From Galbibacter mesophilus (lineage in GTDB: Bacteria; Bacteroidota; Bacteroidia; Flavobacteriales; Flavobacteriaceae), in NCBI RefSeq assembly GCF_023721415.1, contig NZ_JAMQVC010000001.1:62001-126000 (forward strand): a DNA stretch of 64,000 bases, in the 5' to 3' direction. Every line of letters starts with the position of its first letter. Within the stretch, counting starts at the first letter, position 1. The notes beneath the pieces were generated by a model that was not told the origin of the DNA, searched no databases, and worked only from the letters and a program-made list of their open reading frames with translations. Made by a program: the position numbers and the translations under genes. Below, in pieces: positions 59,885 to 64,000 of the stretch.

Positions 59885-62884
59885 TTAAAATGATGTATTT
59901 AAACCAATGGTAATAGTTCTTGCCTGCCCTAAGGTTCCAAAATCTTCACCTTGTAATACATTCAAATCCCCTTGACTGGCCGTATTGGTAGAAACTTCCG
60001 GATCAAAACCTAAGTAATCGGTAATGGTAAATACATTTTGACCTTGTACATAAAGCAATAAGTTGCTTAAGCCGAGTTTATCTGAAATGTTCTTCGGAAT
60101 GTTATACCCTAAACGTAAGGTCTTTAAGCGGATGTAGTCCCCATCTTCCAAAAACTGCGAACTGAAACGTTGTAATTGTCCAGCTTCCGTTGAAGGTCTA
60201 GGAACATCTGTAATTTGACCTGGCTCTCTCCAGTAATTATTATACACACGCTCGCTTATGTTGGCATAAGGAATACCACTTCTGGTGAAACCAAAGTTGT
60301 CGTAAACGTGTCTACTTTGATTAAATATTTTATTTCCTCCTGAAAACTGAAAGTTAGCAGTTAGGCTAAATCCTTTATAGGAGAAATTGTTTGTCCATCC
60401 ACCAAAATAACTTGGTAGCGCGCTTCCCGCAATTTGTCTGTCGTCAAAATCAATTTCTCCATCACCATTAACATCGGTAAACAAGGCATCCCCTGTTTGA
60501 GGATCAACCCCATTGTATTCTATTAAAAACAAAGTACTTACTGCTTCACCTTCCTTTAAAATATGGTTTCTTCCTATTATTTCACCGTCATTTAACAGGC
60601 TTTTAATCTCATTATCCAAGAACGAAATATTAAACCCTGTATTCCAGTTGAAGCCATCACCCTCAATCACACCTGCATTTACACTGAATTCAAAACCTGT
60701 ATTCTGAATTTCACCAATGTTTTTAAATACGGAACCAAAACCTGTTAACCCAGATACATTAGCACTCAGCAACAAATCTTCTGTTTGCTTATTAAAATAA
60801 TCCGCTGTAAAGCTTACGCGTTGATTGAACATTCCAAAGTCTAAACCAACGTTAAACTGCTTGGTTTGCTCCCACCCTAAATCACTATTTTGTAATCGAT
60901 TTGGCGCGGTACCTGGCGTACCATCGTAGTTTGCGTTTAAGGAGTAAGTTCCTACCCAGTTTGAAGAAATTTCTTGGTTTCCGGTAATACCGTAACTAGC
61001 TCTAAACTTCAAATTTGAAATGCTTTCTACATCAAAAAAGTCTTCTTGATTCAATCGCCAAGCTACAGATCCCGATGGGAAATAACCGTACTGATTGTCT
61101 TCTCCAAAACGGGAAGAACCATCCGCTCTTAATGTAAATGAGAAAATATAACGGTTATCAAACGTGTAATTTGTTCTTCCGAAGAAAGACTGCAATCCGA
61201 ATTGATTTTTCCCCGAGGTACTTGTTAAAATAGTTCCCGCTGCAGAAATACTGGCTGTGTTATTCGTTGCAAAACCAACTCCTGATTGATCTGAAAATTG
61301 TGCTTTTGTTTCTTGCAATGTCCAACCTGCTGTAAGATCAAATGCATGAACACCACCAAATATTTTATTGTAATTCAACGTATTTTCCCACTGCCAAGTA
61401 GTTTCTTCATACGTTGCAAATATAGCCTCTCCATTAGGCGCTTTGTTGGATCCTACCGGCACAAAAGATTCTTCTACAAAATTAGAATACTCCAATGAAA
61501 AAGCGGATCTAAATGTTAAGTCTGGAACCAAATCCCATTCTATAAAATTAGATGACTGTATACGAGTACTTCTAGAAGTATTTACATACTCTTCTGCAAT
61601 GTAAACTGGGTTTTCCAACGGCCACCATGTATTGTAATCAAAAGGATTGGTGTAATTTCCGTCCTCATCAAAAATAGGAGCCGTTGGATCCCACCCTTGA
61701 GCGTTGGTAATCACCCCAAATTCATCATTTTCATTGATTGTTCTTTCATGGTCACCTCTACTGATAAAAGTCGTGGTTCCAACTTTTAAGTTGTCGCTAA
61801 TTTTATGATCAAGATTTATTCTTGAACTCAATCTCTTAAATCCTTGTCCGATTTGAATCCCTTCCTGATCGAAATAGTTTCCACTTAAATAGAATTTTGT
61901 TTTTTCAGAACCTCCACTTACACTTACGTCCAGGTTTTGGGTAATTCCGGTTCTTAAAATTTCATCATAAATATCAGTGTTCACTCCATTTGAAGTATCA
62001 ATCCAATCGAAGTAATCTGGTCCCAAGCCGTCAAATTCCGCAGCTGTATTAAAAAACTCCTTGAACTTAGTACTGTTCACCATTTCTGGAGTATTTGTTA
62101 TTGTTGAGAAACCAGTATAATACCCAACATCTACCGAAGTTTTTCCTTGCGAACCTCTTTTAGTTTTTATCAAAATAACTCCATTCGCTCCTCTAGAACC
62201 ATAAATGGAAGCAGCAGCAGCATCTTTAAGAATGGTTATCGATTCAATATCACTAGGGCTAATATCTGCGATTGGGTTGGCTGGCTGAATATTGCTATTT
62301 AAAGCAGAATTATTTCGGGAAACCAGCGGCACCCCATCTACAATAAATAAAGGCTGACTACTCGCTGAAATAGAGGACACCCCACGGATATTTACATTTA
62401 CGGCAGCACCGGGCGTTGCCGAGGAAGCTGCAATATTAACCCCCGGCGTCTGTCCTTGAATAGTATTTTCAAAACTGGATGTCGGTATTTTAGCAACATC
62501 ATCATTTTTTATAGTTTGAATACTACTACTAACGTCTTTTTCCGATTGGGTACCATACCCAACCACAACAACTTCATCAAGCACTTCTCCCTGACTCAGA
62601 GAAATTTGATATTCATTTTTTTCAGTAAGGGTTACAGTTTTAGATTCATAACCAATATAAGATACCTCCAACGAAGTGGTGGTTTCAGGAACATCGATAG
62701 AAAAATTACCATCGAAATCGGTTACAACACCTTGAGTTGAATTAGGAACTACAACATTGGCTCCCAATAAAGGTTCTTGTGTGTCTTGATCCACAACAGA
62801 GCCCGTAATGACGCGTTGCGAATACGATGCCGTTACTACAAAACACATCAACAAACAAATAATTAAATAATTTGGTAGTTTCAT
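59885..62884 (-). CDS. SusC/RagA-family TonB-linked outer-membrane protein
   Basis: This 999-residue TonB-dependent importer is the partner of the SusD protein. It has a signal peptide (about 1-22, ending TASYS), a carboxypeptidase-regulatory-like domain (about 25-105, GSVVDQDTQEPLLGANVVV), then the SusC-type plug with VVVGYGTQSEKDVSSSI (about 106-122), RGVSSISASSQPLFIVDGVPL and SIYGSRGANGVILIKTK (about 226-242). The barrel has the final GLNTSF. No anti-sigma or hybrid two-component gene is adjacent. The first gene of the locus by transcription order; inferred to import Asp-Arg peptides. Confidence 0.94.
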   Translation of the reverse strand: MKLPNYLIICLLMCFVVTASYSQRVITGSVVDQDTQEPLLGANVVVPNSTQGVVTDFDGNFSIDVPETTTSLEVSYIGYESKTVTLTEKNEYQISLSQGEVLDEVVVVGYGTQSEKDVSSSIQTIKNDDVAKIPTSSFENTIQGQTPGVNIAASSATPGAAVNVNIRGVSSISASSQPLFIVDGVPLVSRNNSALNSNIQPANPIADISPSDIESITILKDAAAASIYGSRGANGVILIKTKRGSQGKTSVDVGYYTGFSTITNTPEMVNSTKFKEFFNTAAEFDGLGPDYFDWIDTSNGVNTDIYDEILRTGITQNLDVSVSGGSEKTKFYLSGNYFDQEGIQIGQGFKRLSSRINLDHKISDNLKVGTTTFISRGDHERTINENDEFGVITNAQGWDPTAPIFDEDGNYTNPFDYNTWWPLENPVYIAEEYVNTSRSTRIQSSNFIEWDLVPDLTFRSAFSLEYSNFVEESFVPVGSNKAPNGEAIFATYEETTWQWENTLNYNKIFGGVHAFDLTAGWTLQETKAQFSDQSGVGFATNNTASISAAGTILTSTSGKNQFGLQSFFGRTNYTFDNRYIFSFTLRADGSSRFGEDNQYGYFPSGSVAWRLNQEDFFDVESISNLKFRASYGITGNQEISSNWVGTYSLNANYDGTPGTAPNRLQNSDLGWEQTKQFNVGLDFGMFNQRVSFTADYFNKQTEDLLLSANVSGLTGFGSVFKNIGEIQNTGFEFSVNAGVIEGDGFNWNTGFNISFLDNEIKSLLNDGEIIGRNHILKEGEAVSTLFLIEYNGVDPQTGDALFTDVNGDGEIDFDDRQIAGSALPSYFGGWTNNFSYKGFSLTANFQFSGGNKIFNQSRHVYDNFGFTRSGIPYANISERVYNNYWREPGQITDVPRPSTEAGQLQRFSSQFLEDGDYIRLKTLRLGYNIPKNISDKLGLSNLLLYVQGQNVFTITDYLGFDPEVSTNTASQGDLNVLQGEDFGTLGQARTITIGLNTSF

Positions 62885-63628
62885 TTTAAGATAGTTTGAT
62901 TAAAATTTAGATATAATACTAGAACATGCGTCGTTCAGAATAGAACATGCATATAGAACAATAAGTCGATTGGCGCTTTTGTAAAAAAGCACTTTACGAG
63001 ACTTAAGAAAGAATGTTTTTAACAGTCAAAAATTGGCTGAAGACCTTTTAATGTAAGCGACTTACATAAAAGGTTTGGTGTGGTTGCGTAATTTAAATTG
63101 GTGCGATACATATAAAAATGGTATTACAACAAAGAGTGAATTTAAGTTAAGGGAAAACGCCGAACTAAAACAATCGGCAAAATTTGCTAGGGGTAAAAGA
63201 AAATCCCTAACAATCAAAAATAGGCTGCAACCCCTGAAGAGAAAGTGGCTTGCAATGCGTAACAGTATGTACTAGACCTATTTCCAAAATCTTTTAGATG
63301 TTAAAATTTTTACTAAAAATAGGCAAAATTTATTAAATCACAACAAAAATTTAACTTTTCAACTCGTTTTTATTAATATTTAATTAACGGACCGCTTAAT
63401 TTGTACACTTCGGAATTATAGCTTTTTAATTTGATAAGTTGATAATTTGGTTATTTGATTGCTTACTGAAAACGAGCGTTCTAGCAGTTATAAATACATG
63501 ACACCTCTTAAGCTTCGATTTATAAGTTTCAAAGCACAACTTTTAGAACGCTTAAACTTCCACTTATTAAACCGTTCAAACTTGACATATTCTTAAAAAA
63601 CAATTATGCAAACCAACCAAAAATACAG
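62885..63628. other. Gene-free region between the SusC gene and thrS
   Basis: About 740 nt without a believable gene. A hairpin (ACCTTTTAATGTAAG with CTTACATAAAAGGT, one bulge) lies at 63043-63074. Two degenerate direct repeats begin at 63021 (AACAGTCAAAAATTGGCTG) and 63210 (ACAATCAAAAATAGGCTG). A 66-residue plus-strand frame at 63075-63275 is not protein-like. The SusC promoter should be here, but I find no pair of boxes in a good spacing. Positions 63290-63600 are AT-rich, with nothing recognised. Confidence 0.45.
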
Positions 63629-63659
63629 TTGTACGCGTAAAGACTTCGACTTATCTTTG
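63629..63659 (+). promoter_or_regulatory. Promoter of thrS
   Basis: TTG at 63629-63631 and a perfect TATCTTTG at 63652-63659 are 20 nt apart. The leader would be only about 17 nt, so a T-box style leader is excluded. Confidence 0.6.
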
Positions 63660-63682
63660 CAGACTGAAAAACAACGTATATA

Positions 63683-64000
63683 ATGATTAAGATTACTTTA
63701 CCCGACGGATCGGTTAAGGAGTTTGAAAAAAATGCAACTCCAATGGATGTGGCAAAAAGCATTAGCGAAGGTTTAGCCCGCAATGTAATTTCTGCAAACT
63801 TTAATGGCACCAAAGTAGAAACGGTAACCCCATTAACCACCGACGGAAGTCTTACGCTTTATACGTGGAACGATGACGAAGGGAAACAGGCCTTTTGGCA
63901 CTCTACTTCCCACATTATGGCACAAGCCCTTGAGGAATTGTACCCTGGAGTAAAACTTACTATTGGACCGTCTATTGACAATGGTTTTTATTATGATGTA
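63683..64000 (+). CDS. thrS: Threonine--tRNA ligase, N-terminal part (runs off the window)
   Basis: ThrS charges tRNA-Thr. Only the first 106 codons are in the window. They show the N-terminal TGS domain ([27 protein letters not shown], the first about 62 residues, given here in part) and the start of the editing domain with [35 protein letters not shown], including the HSTSH motif. The start at ATG 63683 fits the promoter at 63629-63659. Gene is truncated by the window end, not broken. Confidence 0.95.
   Translation, partial: MIKITLPDGSVKEFEKNATPMDVAKSISEGLARNVISANFNGTKVETVTPLTTDGSLTLYTWNDDEGKQAFWHSTSHIMAQALEELYPGVKLTIGPSIDNGFYYDV

Noticed and set aside
63075-63275. 66-codon frame between the SusC gene and thrS
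   Set aside because: Lys/Arg/Asn-rich sequence with no fold or family; it coincides with repeat-like DNA and has no start signal.

Overview
The window is chromosomal DNA of a low-GC member of the Bacteroidetes, very probably a marine Flavobacteriaceae. The evidence is the gliding-motility ABC protein GldA, a SusC/SusD pair, several TonB-dependent receptors with N-terminal carboxypeptidase-regulatory domains, a fused DAHP synthase/chorismate mutase, monomeric isocitrate dehydrogenase, and promoters of the Bacteroidetes type (TTG, about 19-21 nt, TAnnTTTG).

Layout. 0.2-9.9 kb (minus strand): queA, aroA, a MazG-type pyrophosphohydrolase, dtd, mogA and rsgA, then an aromatic amino acid operon (DAHP synthase/chorismate mutase, tyrA, an aminotransferase, pheA). 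That operon is preceded by a Phe/Tyr-rich leader peptide and an attenuator that I read directly from the sequence. 10-21 kb: pncB, gldA, a first siderophore receptor with its PepSY membrane protein, a type II NADH dehydrogenase, a VOC protein and small envelope proteins. 21-31.7 kb: trmD, rplS, a gene-free transcription unit that looks like a structured non-coding RNA, icd, a TonB receptor/DUF4249 pair, murQ and typA. 31.9-39.5 kb: kdsA and a second iron locus (AraC regulator, siderophore receptor, DUF4198 protein, three membrane proteins). 39.6-47.6 kb: envelope lipoproteins and beta-barrels, htpG, DUF4494. 47.7-48.4 kb: a 37-residue cysteine-rich peptide (14 Cys) directly before a sigZ-type sigma factor. 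48.8-52.5 kb: xylA and xylB with a divergent Nudix-type regulator. 52.5-62.9 kb: a locus encoding three cyanophycinase-family lipoproteins, a YfcC-type transporter, an isoaspartyl peptidase and a SusC/SusD pair. The window ends inside thrS.

How the genes work together. The most distinctive system is the 52.5-62.9 kb locus. It has the architecture of a polysaccharide utilisation locus, but its hydrolases belong to the cyanophycin (multi-L-arginyl-poly-L-aspartate) pathway. The inferred scheme is surface depolymerisation by lipoprotein cyanophycinases, uptake of beta-Asp-Arg dipeptides through SusC/SusD, inner-membrane transport by the YfcC protein, and cleavage to Asp and Arg by the Thr-nucleophile isoaspartyl peptidase. 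No cyanophycin synthetase is visible, so the locus would scavenge polymer made by others. Further notable items are the phe/tyr attenuator, the Cys-rich peptide/SigZ pair, the candidate non-coding RNA between rplS and icd, a near-identical 23-nt box upstream of both siderophore receptors, and two copies of a 165-bp dispersed repeat. All functional assignments rest on reading motifs by eye; no database search was run.
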